From: Penicillium oxalicum | Lineage: Eukaryota > Ascomycota > Eurotiomycetes > Eurotiales > Aspergillaceae | Length of the DNA stretch: 64,000 bases | NCBI RefSeq assembly: GCF_001723175.1 | Contig: NC_064654.1 | Span: 2,418,001-2,482,000 of the forward strand | Direction: 5' to 3' | Translations under genes and position numbers: made by a program | The notes under the pieces: model-generated | Seen by the model: only the letters and a program-made list of their open reading frames with translations | The model's database searches: none | Told to the model about the DNA's origin: nothing | In this document: positions 1 to 12,711 of the stretch, one piece after another | How the letters are laid out: each line of letters begins with the position of its first letter | Position numbering within the stretch: position 1 is the first letter of the stretch

Positions 1-529
1 TATCACGATCCTCAAGATCTTGAGGAGTCCACGCCCCAGGGAGGCGGAATGATTTGTCTAAACCCACCTCGCCGACCAGGGCGTGGGGGAATCGCTTCAA
101 TCGGTCTCGGGTCTCAGCTATAAGCGTAGACAGACGCTTTGGCTCTGGAAGTCCCTTGAGAAATTCGACGTCTTCCGAGGGTGAAGGTGCGAGAACGGTC
201 GAGTAATGCGCATCTTTGTCTACCAGATTGGAAGCATTGGAATCATCCAAGATCTGATAAGAGAACCACGGATGCCAGCCAAATGCCGGTATCACCTTCT
301 CTTCTTCACTGGATTGATTTGCTTTATTCACTGACATTGTCGATTCTTGTACTAATTCTTGATCTTCGCCTCTGGTGGCCATGATAGTAAGAGTTCGGGC
401 TTTCATCGCAGGGATATCCGCTATCGAGGCCATGGTGTCGGTCGGATGACAGTGTACGTCGAAGACGCCGATATCCCACGGAAAGGCATTGACATCTTGC
501 AAGTCTTGAAGAGTCTGAGCGGTGGACAT
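1..529 (-). CDS. TatD-family metal-dependent hydrolase (Scn1/Cut9-interacting type), N-terminal part
   Basis: The open frame starts at the ATG at 529-527 and runs off the left edge, so only about 176 N-terminal residues are visible. They show the metal-binding HxH near the start (DVHCHPTD), then GWHPWF, and GEVGLDKSFRLP, which is the TatD signature carrying the metal-binding Glu. TatD proteins are TIM-barrel metal-dependent nucleases. The fungal Scn1 branch was named for interaction with the APC/C subunit Cut9. The sequence supports the fold and family, while the cellular role is inferred. It is divergent from the next gene, with 378 bp between the two starts. No intron is seen in the visible part. 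Confidence 0.85.
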   Translation of the reverse strand, partial: MSTAQTLQDLQDVNAFPWDIGVFDVHCHPTDTMASIADIPAMKARTLTIMATRGEDQELVQESTMSVNKANQSSEEEKVIPAFGWHPWFSYQILDDSNASNLVDKDAHYSTVLAPSPSEDVEFLKGLPEPKRLSTLIAETRDRLKRFPHALVGEVGLDKSFRLPGAWTPQDLEDRD

Positions 530-907
530 GTTCAAAGAGGGGAGGAGGCCTGTATATAAACACAAGAATGCACAATGGGTGCTGATTTGAATTCCATGAT
601 TATGCTTCTGGTGGAGTTCCTGAGTCCAGATGATGTCAGTGGACGGTCAGGTCGGTCCACCGTCGGCTTCCTGTCACATGCATTTTGCTCCGCAGGTGAC
701 AGCCGCGACCTTTTGCAGAGGCACCAGCTCGTGTCGACCTGAACTGCTCTCGCACCAGTCACTAAAACGAAAACAGGCAAGACCACATATCAGCTTACCT
801 CGGGAGACAATCACTCCACCGTCTCTTTTTTCTTCGCTGGATTCTCCCCCTCCCCCCCCCCCCCATGGAAATATGTCACCACCCAAGGCAAGGCTGAATC
901 ACCTGAA
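530..907. other. divergent intergenic region
   Basis: This 378-bp stretch separates two divergent starts and should hold both promoters. Its right end is pyrimidine-rich and ends in a 13-C run at 852-864. Two short upstream ORFs follow (see separate entry). No specific operator was recognised. Confidence 0.6.
852..864. repeat. 13-nt poly-C run
   Basis: Thirteen consecutive C residues sit directly before an upstream ATG at 865, preceded by another short C run at 846-850. They fall in the presumed leader of the gene starting at 908. Length polymorphism or sequencing error is likely in such a tract. Confidence 0.9.
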
Positions 908-920
908 ATGGGTGCCATAG
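865..920 (+). promoter_or_regulatory. two short upstream ORFs before the 908 start
   Basis: Two ATGs precede the main start. The first (865-897) encodes 10 codons and a stop. The second (873-920) encodes 15 codons and a stop, and its end overlaps the main ATG at 908 in another frame. If both lie in the mRNA they should reduce initiation at 908. The transcription start is not known, so this is a positional inference. Confidence 0.5.
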
Positions 921-2266
921 TCACGAATCTGGTGGCGCTGCCCATTCTGGGGGTGGTCTCTATTCCACTGATCCTGTCGGCCTGGGTGACAATCTGGCTG
1001 GCCCTGATGACCCTCTTCGTCCGATTTGCAGTGGTTTATCTGGAAGTGGTCTACGGGCTGATTATCAGCTTCTTTACCCTTCCTTCGTCTAGTTCCTCGT
1101 TTCTCTCTTTCGCTGCTTCAGAACCTGTAACTCCGGCAGCAGGGAACTCCAGACGCAACTCGGCACATGGTCTAGTCCATCCGCGAAAGACCAATGATGA
1201 CTCGCTATCTTCCAGTCTCTGGACCATCGACTCTGAGGAGATGAGAAAGCAAGATATCCAGTCGTATGCACGGAGTATGGTTGAGGCGCATCACTTGCCC
1301 AGCAGTACACCCTACCTGGGTCTCCCCGTCAGCGGCGATGAAAGGCGAGACTTTGAAGGCGTGGGCGGTTGGAGGTCATATCGACACTCGTCAGATACTT
1401 CAAGACCTCGCACAGCACATTCAACGCAAGACAAGAGCTTCCACTCAGCATCTACGTCGTCCACTCAAAGTCTAAACGGAGACTTTGATGCCGAGGTGGA
1501 AGATGTCGATGCCGATGATTTAGCATGGCTGTCATTGAACCATCGCCTAGAACTGCCATCACGAGTTGTCAGGATGGGAGACCATTCAAGATCTGCCTCG
1601 AGGGTGCACAGCCCACACAATCTGGATCGCAGCAACAACACCAGCGGATTGAATCTTCACGCTATGAGCTGTCCACATGCACAATCTGCCAGGTCTCGTC
1701 ATTTCCAGTCACAGCCGGGTCGACGGCGTCACCATCATCGCTCTCAGACCACCTCGGCTCTGACGACATCAGAACGGCGCACAGGAGACTTCCTCTCTCT
1801 TGCGCTTTCAATTCGACCGGAGCTTGCGAATCGATTTCTGTCCCCGTCCACCTCGCGGATTTCTCCTTTTACGACTTCACACCCATTTTCAGTAACGCAA
1901 ACGCGGTCCGCGGCACGTATGCCCTCTGCACATGGCGCCTCCGGCTCGGGTGCCTTTTTTTCTAGCTCGGCGAATGCGGCCAGTTCTTCGTCTCCAGGCG
2001 GCCATGTTGCAGGTGTCGGACACGGGTCACATGGTTACTTTACCCTGCAACAGGCCGAGAATGGAGTCGATCAAGCGTCCCCCATTTCAATTGTATCCAC
2101 ACCAAGTGAAAGTGGCAGCGCAACACCTTGCACGGCTGTATCTAATGAAGATCGAGACGCCTCGTCGCTTGGCCATACGAGTTTAATGGCCCACTATCCC
2201 ACCAGTGTGAGGCATCGTCGGCGCAGCATTGCGGGGCCTCATTCGCGGGTCAACACCTTTTTGTGA
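908..2266 (+). CDS. unknown protein: N-terminal membrane segments, Ser/His-rich tail
   Basis: Single-exon frame of 452 residues that I do not recognise. Residues 4-60 are strongly hydrophobic and can form one or two membrane helices. The rest is low-complexity and rich in Ser, Thr, His and Arg, with a His-rich patch (RRRHHHRS), acidic stretches (DAEVEDVDADD) and many Ser-Pro or Arg-x-x-Ser-like sites. This suggests a membrane-anchored protein with a long disordered, probably phosphorylated, cytosolic tail. The start at 908 is the first ATG in this frame that includes the hydrophobic segment. It is convergent with the lipase gene. No catalytic motif is visible, so no function is proposed. Confidence 0.7.
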   Translation: MGAIVTNLVALPILGVVSIPLILSAWVTIWLALMTLFVRFAVVYLEVVYGLIISFFTLPSSSSSFLSFAASEPVTPAAGNSRRNSAHGLVHPRKTNDDSLSSSLWTIDSEEMRKQDIQSYARSMVEAHHLPSSTPYLGLPVSGDERRDFEGVGGWRSYRHSSDTSRPRTAHSTQDKSFHSASTSSTQSLNGDFDAEVEDVDADDLAWLSLNHRLELPSRVVRMGDHSRSASRVHSPHNLDRSNNTSGLNLHAMSCPHAQSARSRHFQSQPGRRRHHHRSQTTSALTTSERRTGDFLSLALSIRPELANRFLSPSTSRISPFTTSHPFSVTQTRSAARMPSAHGASGSGAFFSSSANAASSSSPGGHVAGVGHGSHGYFTLQQAENGVDQASPISIVSTPSESGSATPCTAVSNEDRDASSLGHTSLMAHYPTSVRHRRRSIAGPHSRVNTFL

Positions 2267-3020
2267 TTCATCTTGGGATCTACGCCTGGATCTGCGGGTG
2301 GACTGCGACGATCATGATCCTGCGGCTACATCTTTGGTGATGGCCTCGAGTGGTTGTTGAAGCTGTAATAAGTGGAGCTGTGAATTAGTACTAGATGTGG
2401 CATATATTATCCTTCCCGGCCCATGGCCTGAATGCATACACTACCGTCTGGCTCTTTTCATCTCTTCCCTCTGTCGCCCCAACTTAACGCAACAAATCTA
2501 TCCAAGTTGGCCTCTCCTCCATTTCCTTCTCACTGGCCTCGATTCAAGTATAAGTGCGGGCAACGACCGTGAAATTGGCATTGAGCTCCAGATGTTCGTG
2601 TAAACATCCATGTCCTATCCAACATAGTCTCTACCTACTGCACCTAAGCAGGGACATTCAGGCTCGCCCGGTATTCCATTCGGGGCCACAAGAAGAGTCA
2701 GGTATTTGGTATTTAAATAGAAAGTGCACCTGTGTGAATGGACAATTAGGAATCTCTTCATGAGATCTATATCTAGTGGAGATAAATACATAGCAGGGAA
2801 AAAATAGGAAGGGAATGACTTTCCCACGGACATGCAAGAACTCAAATCACCAGGACAAAGCAAAGGAAAGTGAAGAATATTCTTTACACTGGCGTCGAAA
2901 TTCACGCTAGCACGCTCCAACATCCGAATTGAAATCTCATAGCTCATAGGACCGTGGCTATGTCTACCCTGCCGGAGGGAGGGGAATAGGGGCCTCGGTT
3001 TTGGTTTTGTGAGTTTGCGG
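2267..3020. other. convergent intergenic region
   Basis: This region holds the 3' ends of the 908 gene (+) and the lipase gene (-). No convincing coding frame, repeat or RNA gene was seen. Confidence 0.6.
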
Positions 3021-4996
3021 TCACGTCCGTTTCTCACGCTGACTGACCTCTTCCATCTCAGCCAGAACCACCTTGTTGAACTCTTTCCATCCGTCCAGGT
3101 AGAGGTGGTGTCCAGCTCGACTGATGACGACCACCTTGGATGAACCTTGGTCCTTTTCACGTTCCTCAGGCGGAGCATTGGCTAGGGTGCGCTGCTTCTC
3201 TTCTTCAAGACGGGCAGCGGCGGCGTGGCCGCCGGAGACATCCATCCAATCGTGATCTCCATACATGAAGACGATTGGAATTCCATTCTCCCGACGTGGA
3301 GCGGATGCCTCGGTGGAGTGAGAAGGGGGAACTGCTTCGGTTGCTTCCTGGGGATCGGCAGGGGGGCTCGGTGGTTTGGGGAACAAGGAACACGAGGAAG
3401 GGTTCGAGGCTGGGTTAGGCAGTGGGCTGTTCTCAGCGGCAATCATCTGGCGACCCACGCCATGAATTCGGCGGATAAGAGGACTGCGAGCAAAAGCCCC
3501 AGGGGCCAGGATGTACGCAAGAGCATATTCACCACTCCCACGTTGACTGAAGATCGAGTACGAGTAATCGTGAAGTGCCTTTGCCTCGTCGGCTGGAAGG
3601 TGGGAGAACCGACGCGAAGTCCACCCAGAAACTATCCGTGGGCCCAGGGGACCAGACCATCGGACCAAACTGAATGGGGAGATGTTGGCATCCCACAGAT
3701 AGGCAAACCACTTGGGCATATTTCGACGCGGAGGCCGATTGACCGCCGCTGCGCCAGGCTCTGGGTTACGCCCGGTGATGAAGCTACCGTCGGTGGTCTT
3801 GGGAGCCGATCCCGGGACCGCAGCGGAAGCGGTGATCTCTTGTTGGTCCTGGGTGACTTCGTTGACAAGGGTGGAATCAGAGGGTTCGGTGACGTCCGAG
3901 GCCATCGCGTAGGGATCCTCCGGGATACCGACTGGGGAGGCTAGGATGAGCTTGTTCAGATGCCCAGGGTATTTCAAGGCATACGCCACGGCCATATATC
4001 CACCCAGACTGTGGCCCAGCAATGTGAAGCGATCAATCTTACGCTTGATCCGCCATTCTTCCAGGGCATCGACAAACCATGCCTCGGCCTCGCGAATGGC
4101 CTCCTCTCTTTCTTTCGCCTTGATCTTGAATGGTGGCCGCGTACTGCGACCCATGCCCAGCATGTCGAGGGCGTGCAATTGCCAGCCCTTCAGCCGGCTC
4201 AAGGGCTCGAAATTCTTGTAGAAGAAGCCCAGTCCCGCACCGTAGCCGTGCAGCATGACCAGATGCTGCTCTGCTTCTTCCCCGACGCGTTCCACCGAGA
4301 ATTCATTCAGCGCCCGGTCCTTCCCGGACAGCTCGACCATGCTGGAGCTCCATCGGCGCGGCCCGTACGGATCGTCAGAGGAATTGGTAGAGATTTGACC
4401 CTGTTGTGTATGGTCGGCGGACTGGAGGCTCTCCGGCGTGGATCCGTTGGGAAAGCTTCCGGTATTTCCTGTTTGCAGATGGGTGGGAGGTTCATGGTGA
4501 AGGTATGGCAGGTAGGACAGCACCTTGTGCTCTGCGGCTGCCGCAGGAAGTCGCGCCCACTGATCACATGGTTACATGTTAGAATTTGCCTTACAAGATG
4601 TATCTTTACTTGTCACGGATCGATATTGAAGCCACGTACCCATTGGCTGAACCCCTCGCGATACCCCAGTGGAAAGAAGGAGTTGCTGACTGCGGCTGCG
4701 CCAACAGCCGCACGGGCTGCATACGGTGTCCCCTCTTCGCCTTGCATCGGAGACGAAGGCCTGCGGCGCTCACGAGATTCTTCTGGTGATGGGGAGTCGA
4801 TCGACCCTGAGGCCATGGAGTAATCTCGACGGCTGATGTGGATGCTGGTGCGAAGAACAGGAGATGCGGGAGAAGCGCACGACCGTCGCGGTGAGAGTGC
4901 TGGACGCAGCGACGAGCGAGACGAACAGAGTGCGCGAGAGTGATGATGTTGACAGATGGTTTCTGTCACTGAAAGAAAGCAAGATGTCCAGGTCAT
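3021..4996 (-). CDS. alpha/beta hydrolase, CLD1/ABHD4-5-like (cardiolipin or phospholipid acyl hydrolase)
   Basis: Two exons: 4996-4640 and 4559-3021, with an 80-bp intron (GTACGT...CAG). The product is 631 residues. It shows the oxyanion motif LHGYGAG (about 222-228), the nucleophile elbow GHSLGG (Ser303), an acid-loop motif YGDHDWMD, and a C-terminal HHLYLD at about 603-608 that gives both the catalytic His and an HX4D element typical of ABHD5/CLD1 relatives. In yeast this family includes Cld1, a mitochondrial cardiolipin phospholipase, plus Ict1 and Ecm18. The first about 60 residues are rich in Arg and Ser and nearly free of acidic residues, as in a matrix presequence. A second in-frame ATG at 4816 would skip it. 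The family call is firm. The exact substrate is inferred. Confidence 0.88.
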
Positions 4997-5500
4997 GGGT
5001 CTGACCAGAAAGCAGAAGTTGAGCCGGAGACTAATCGGCCACGCCGCTTAACCCCGACGGATGACCAGGCGCATTCGCGGGAATGGCAGCAAGTCGGTGT
5101 CGGCGAACCGGGCAGACTCGAAAAGCCGATCCAAGACGGACAGAACAGGAGACGGAGAGACGACGGTCACGATCTCAGCGAGGGAGTGAAGAAGCAACAG
5201 TCAGATCACTGCAGAGAACAATTGTAGACCTGAAATCCCAAAGTGTTTGAGAGACTTGCACATGCAATGTTCCCCCCCCAAGAAAAGTGGGCAGGGCGGA
5301 CACGGCGATGATGTCGCCGCGACTCGCCCTGCCCCGTCTCATCTTCTCCCCCCCCAATCGCATTCACCATCTTTCTGCCTTTTTTCCTCTCCCTTCTTCT
5401 CGCTCGCTCTTCGACTGGCGATGACCCCCGTTCAGGGCCGCTACGGCCGTTAAGATTGTGTGGTCGCATGCACTTGTACAACTACTGACTTGCTTGTATC
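4997..5500. other. divergent promoter region of the lipase and SPO7 genes
   Basis: This 504-bp stretch lies between two divergent starts. It contains two 8-C runs (near 5273-5280 and 5348-5355) and a pyrimidine-rich block at about 5340-5410, a common feature of fungal leaders. No defined operator was recognised. Confidence 0.6.
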
Positions 5501-6904
5501 ATGACTTCACCTTTGGATCAGCTCGTCAAGGGCGCCCCAGTGTCGAATGTCCGCGCCGCCACGCCGGAGCCGTTGAATCCCACCGCATCATCAACCACTT
5601 TGGACTCGTCCCCCCTACCGTCATCCACCCCCGACCCTTTCGCCGCTCTGCCCTCGTCTCCACCTCAGATCTACCTGAACCTACTGATTCTAGAAGCCTC
5701 GTTGCGTGCGCAGTACCTCGCCTTGCGCGAACGTCGCCGCCAAAACACCTTCTTCCTGTTGGTCCTGGCCGCATGGATTGCGTACTTTGCATATGCTCTG
5801 TTTCTGCGCCCGCGTGAGGATGGACAAGGAGTGGGGGGCTCGGTCTACTGGGTCATCGAGATGGGAGAAAAAGTCGCTCTGCTGGGCGGGGTCGTGACTG
5901 CGCTGCTCGTCTGGGGGACGGGGCAGTGGGAACGCGGCATTCGCTGGCCGCGTCGGTGGCTGGCCGTTGCAAATCGCGGCCTGCGTGTGATGAATACCAA
6001 GATCATCGTCATCCGTGGGCCCTGGTGGCATGAGCTCCTATCCTACGTCTCCTTTCTTTTCCCCTTTTCTGCGCCCTTTTTCCCCTCGCCGGCCGGCAAT
6101 TTCCACTTCGTGGAGCGTCATCCGTCCGAGAAACACCGGAGTCGGCAGCAGTACCAGCAATACTATAACGGTGGAGACAGCGAGTCGGGTCTCATCGAGG
6201 AAGACCTCAGCGCCGGGGGGGACTATGTCCGTCTGCTCCTTCTTCCCAAGTCCTTCTCGCCGGAATTCCGCGAAAACTGGGAGGACTATCGCACCGAGTT
6301 TTGGGAGCGAGAGAATGAGCGCCGAGCCCAGCTGCGGCACAAATTGCGCGAGCGCGAGCGCCACCTCGCGCAGGCAGAAGGAGGATGGCTCTGGCGCTTG
6401 GGTTTAGGCTGGCGTGCCTCGCAACGTCGCCGCCTGGTTTCGGCCACCCTCCACAAGCCCCTCGACTCGGATCACCGCCCACGGCCCAGCCCTCACCACC
6501 ACCACCACCATCAGTCGTCATCCGTGTCGTCAAAGCTTATACAGGAGCATCGCACCTCTTCGGTTCGGCGCGGTACCCGATCCGAATCCACCCATTCGCG
6601 GGGTTCCTCGCGCAGCTCGACCCCCGTGGATCTCGAGGACCGTCCCCCCTCGCGCTCCTCTGCTGCGGGACGTCCGCGACGGGGGAGCACTACCCCATCT
6701 CTCACTAGTCCCGAAGCCACGCCGCAGCAACGGAAGCGCAAGGGATCCAAGTCGCTTCGTCGAGGACTCTCTCCGTTAACCCAAGCTCAGGTTCGCGAAG
6801 GGGTCCGTCTGCCATCTTTTTCGTCCGACGACTCGGCTGCCACGCCCATGAGTGAGAAGGATACTGAGCTATTCCCGGCCGCTGTACCTAATACCAGCCC
6901 ATAA
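5501..6904 (+). CDS. SPO7: Spo7-like regulatory subunit of the Nem1-Spo7 phosphatase
   Basis: Single-exon frame of 467 residues starting at the ATG at 5501. After a Pro/Ser-rich N-terminus, residues 58-80 form an amphipathic segment (IYLNLLILEASLRAQYLAL), followed by two membrane helices at about 82-102 and 123-140. Conserved elements follow, including the region around residues 160-185 (NTKIIVIRGPWW). This is the layout of fungal Spo7. With the phosphatase Nem1 at the nuclear/ER membrane it dephosphorylates the lipin Pah1, setting the balance between phospholipid and triacylglycerol synthesis. The C-terminal third is basic and disordered, with a six-His run and many Ser residues, and is longer than in yeast. 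Family assignment is by recognised motifs. The tail's role is unknown. Confidence 0.85.
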   Translation: MTSPLDQLVKGAPVSNVRAATPEPLNPTASSTTLDSSPLPSSTPDPFAALPSSPPQIYLNLLILEASLRAQYLALRERRRQNTFFLLVLAAWIAYFAYALFLRPREDGQGVGGSVYWVIEMGEKVALLGGVVTALLVWGTGQWERGIRWPRRWLAVANRGLRVMNTKIIVIRGPWWHELLSYVSFLFPFSAPFFPSPAGNFHFVERHPSEKHRSRQQYQQYYNGGDSESGLIEEDLSAGGDYVRLLLLPKSFSPEFRENWEDYRTEFWERENERRAQLRHKLRERERHLAQAEGGWLWRLGLGWRASQRRRLVSATLHKPLDSDHRPRPSPHHHHHHQSSSVSSKLIQEHRTSSVRRGTRSESTHSRGSSRSSTPVDLEDRPPSRSSAAGRPRRGSTTPSLTSPEATPQQRKRKGSKSLRRGLSPLTQAQVREGVRLPSFSSDDSAATPMSEKDTELFPAAVPNTSP

Positions 6905-8053
6905 ACTCTAGATAATCCGATCATGTCAAGCGTGTTTTTTGTTCTTGTGCAAATGGGACGAAATAACCCCCTCGTTGCTGCTCTTCATCATGAATGCGGG
7001 ACTGCGCAGCCTGTGATGTAAAAGAGTGGGGGGGGGTCTATATGTATGATGCGATCATCTACACGAAATATCATGTCGCGTGTGGTCGGGATCTCTCTGT
7101 CCTCTACAAATCTCTCGTGTAGACTGAGCTCGGGCATTGCCTCCTTGACCAGTATGACCCTCTATCCACGCACTCCCCTTCAGTGCTTCCCTCATAGAAA
7201 AGGGTAGAGAGGGAGAAGAGACAAGATGATCATCGGTGGCATACGCTACATATCTATACACTAGTCCAGCAAAGCCAGTCCCCGATTCGCGACGGTCTTG
7301 TGGGGAGCCCATACGTGTGTTCCAGATGGACGACAAGGTACATCGCGCAGGCGTTGTGACCAGCCAGGGTTATATGGCTTGCTGACAGTCCCCAAGGGAG
7401 CTTGCAGGCGCGGTACTAGTAATCCACTTGATGTCGAACTTACTACTTTTCCTTGATTACCTCAGCCTTTACTTTTTTTTCCCCCTTTGATCGTGTAGGC
7501 TGCGAAATCACCTCTTCATCTTCTGCACATTCAACTTCAGTCTCTTTCATCCCTCCTTTGAAAGCCTTCGAAGGTCTGCTATGCGTTCTTTCGCGCCCAC
7601 CGTCACATGATCCTCGGGATACCCCGGAAATTCGCCGGCGGTCACGTCGGGATGGCCCGATCGCCGAAGTCGGTCCTCGCCGGGGGTTCCCCGCGGTGGC
7701 CGATCCGCTCGGACAATCTGGCGAGGTGAATTGCCCCTCCTTGTTTGGTTTCGCTTTTTATACCGTTGGAAACAGTCGGTTTGCGAAGCTCTGGAGAAAA
7801 AACATTGAAGAGAGGCCCAAAAAGAGACCTAGAAATCCTTCAATCTTGGGGCGGCGTGGACCAGCTTTCTCAAGCTCATTCTTGTGTGAAGAGCAAAGAT
7901 CATTCGATTGCCCAACTCATACTTCTCCTGCAAGAGCGGCTTCTGATAACCCGGCACGCGACACTCCTCCACGTGAAGACCAAACACAAACGACGGGGCA
8001 CGATAGACGACCAGGCTTGCAGACTCTCCATCTGTTGAAACATTCTCTCCGCC
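6905..8053. other. intergenic region upstream of the ureidoglycine aminohydrolase gene
   Basis: This stretch of 1149 bp between co-directional genes holds a 9-G run at 7028-7036 and a T/C-rich tract near 7465-7570 that could be leader sequence. A frame over 7453-8061 is open but lacks an ATG start and resembles no protein I know. Confidence 0.55.
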
Positions 8054-8902
8054 ATGGGTAACGACAAGAAGGTTGGCGCATACTATGCGCCAACGGGAGG
8101 CTTGCCGCCGCAGACGCAGCTCCTCACCGACCGCGCAATGTTCACCGAGGCCTACGCCGTGATTCCCAAGGGCACCTTCAGCGACATTGTGACCAGTTTC
8201 CTCCCGTTCTGGGAGAAGACGCGATTGTGGGTGATTGCGCGTCCGCTGTCCGGCTTCGCAGAGACCTTCTCGCAGTATATCATGGAAGTGCAGGCTGGCG
8301 GTGGGAGTGACCGAGCCGAGTTGGACGAGGGGGCCGAGGGCGTCATCTTCGTGGTCGAGGGTGAAGTCACCATCACATTGGACGGTGCCTCACACACTCT
8401 CACCGAGGGTGGATATGCCTATCTCCCCTGCAAGAGCGGCTGGACGCTACGAAACAACGGCTCGTCAACGGCCCGATTCCACTGGGTGCGGAAAACGTAC
8501 GAAGCGATCGACGGGCTCGAGAAGCCTGACCCGCTCTTTTTGAATGAAAAGGATATCAAACCTACCGAGATGCCCGGGACGAATGGAGCGTGGGCGACAA
8601 CCCGGTTCGTGGACCCGTCTGATATGCGGCACGACATGCATTGCACCATTGTGACTTTTGAGCCGGGCGGTGTCATTCCTTTTGCCGAGACTCATGTCAT
8701 GGAGCATGGACTGTATGTGTTGGAGGGTAAGGCCGTCTACCGGCTGAATCAGGACTGGGTGGAGGTCGAGGCGGGTGATTTCATGTGGTTGCGTGCGTTT
8801 TGTCCGCAGGCCTGTTATGCCGGTGGACCGGGCAAGTTCCGCTACTTACTCTATAAGGATGTGAATCGCCATATGAAGCTGTCGCATCATTCTCGGCCCT
8901 AA
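8054..8902 (+). CDS. (S)-ureidoglycine aminohydrolase-like bicupin
   Basis: Single-exon gene of 282 residues with two cupin domains (about 60-145 and 195-270), the length and layout of bacterial AllE/YlbA and plant UGlyAH. The enzyme releases ammonia from (S)-ureidoglycine to give ureidoglycolate in allantoin breakdown. The C-terminal cupin has E212, H214, H218 and Q252 in the spacing of the Mn ligands I recall for Arabidopsis UGlyAH (E235, H237, H241, Q275). Y264 and K268 also fall at the expected offsets. The N-terminal cupin lacks an obvious metal set. Classical fungal allantoin breakdown uses allantoicase and does not need this step, so the physiological role is open. No neighbouring purine-catabolism gene is visible. 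Confidence 0.85.
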   Translation: MGNDKKVGAYYAPTGGLPPQTQLLTDRAMFTEAYAVIPKGTFSDIVTSFLPFWEKTRLWVIARPLSGFAETFSQYIMEVQAGGGSDRAELDEGAEGVIFVVEGEVTITLDGASHTLTEGGYAYLPCKSGWTLRNNGSSTARFHWVRKTYEAIDGLEKPDPLFLNEKDIKPTEMPGTNGAWATTRFVDPSDMRHDMHCTIVTFEPGGVIPFAETHVMEHGLYVLEGKAVYRLNQDWVEVEAGDFMWLRAFCPQACYAGGPGKFRYLLYKDVNRHMKLSHHSRP

Positions 8903-9575
8903 GACGAAAGACCACCATCACAAAATCTTGTTGTTATAGATGTGGGTGTATGAACCTTGTAAGAGGGTCATTTTGTTCTTCAGCGGATAATACAAATGCC
9001 AATTCATCAAGTCTTCTGGTGAGACGTGTGGACAGGTCGAGTATAGAACTACTCAGACCGAATGATTGGAAAAGTTCACATTGGGCTCGCTTCCTGGGAC
9101 TGATGGGTGGTAGACAACCCATTTGACTCACCCACCTATGGGGGGAGGCGATGTCACCGTGTGAAAATTCATCGATAAATCGAACGTTTTTTGAGAATGT
9201 ACCAAATCAGAATGATGGTCTAAGGCCTGCGGTGATAGTCACGCTTTCAAAGACAGAATCATTCTCATCAAATAACTAGCCTACGTAACACCATTCAAAG
9301 TACTGAAAGGGACAAACGCCGTTACTCCAGACGGGATATAACAAAAGACCCTCTCAATGCAGCACCTGAAATGGACATGCACTCATCCTTCCGGGTTCAT
9401 TTCTTCCTCGAGACGGACAATGCTCAAAAAGCGCCCAAACATAAATTCAGAATGATCAAAAAGACGGCATCTCAACCACCAGGAATTAAATGCGGTATAC
9501 GTTGTCGTCACCCTCAAGGAACCTTGAATGAAAGTCAATAAAGATGATCATCTCAAATAAAAGGGAATACGAGTC
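8903..9575. other. convergent intergenic region
   Basis: This stretch holds the 3' ends of the ureidoglycine aminohydrolase gene (+) and MCM3 (-). Nothing else was recognised. Confidence 0.6.
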
Positions 9576-12525
<2,950 letters not shown>

Positions 12526-12625
12526 CGTTGCGTTGCTCAATATTTGCGGAGATCGCGAATCGAGGGGCAGAAGACAAGCTTGAAAGACGGGACATGCACG
12601 TTCGCCCAATTGGGTTAAATTAAAC

Positions 12626-12652
12626 CGCGTCCGGCCAAAACGCGGCACGCGT
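12626..12652. promoter_or_regulatory. MCB-like cluster upstream of MCM3
   Basis: Three ACGCG cores lie within 27 bp: CGCGT at 12626-12630 (ACGCG on the minus strand), ACGCG at 12640-12644 and a full MluI box ACGCGT at 12647-12652. They are about 100-130 bp upstream of the MCM3 ATG at 12525. ACGCGT is the binding site of MBF (Mbp1/Swi6 type), which drives G1/S genes including MCMs in yeasts. Function here is inferred from position. Confidence 0.6.
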
Positions 12653-12696
12653 CTGCTTACATAACCCATATTCTCGCGGGAAGTTCACTGCCCGTT

Positions 12697-12711
12697 AGGT
12701 ACTAAGTACCT
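12697..12711. repeat. GTAC-containing perfect palindrome
   Basis: AGGTACT and AGTACCT are exact reverse complements around a single A. More partial copies of AAGTACC or GAGTACC follow at 12725-12740. Similar GTACC motifs occur in other intergenic stretches of this window (near 20715, 25271, 54241-54261 and 54443). Confidence 0.6.

Noticed and set aside
3225..4823. Two long plus-strand frames (239 and 287 codons) over the lipase gene
   Set aside because: The opposite strand carries a complete alpha/beta hydrolase with catalytic motifs. The plus-strand frames have none.
7453..8061. 202-codon frame just before the ureidoglycine aminohydrolase gene
   Set aside because: It lacks an ATG start, overlaps the real start in another frame and shows no recognisable domain.
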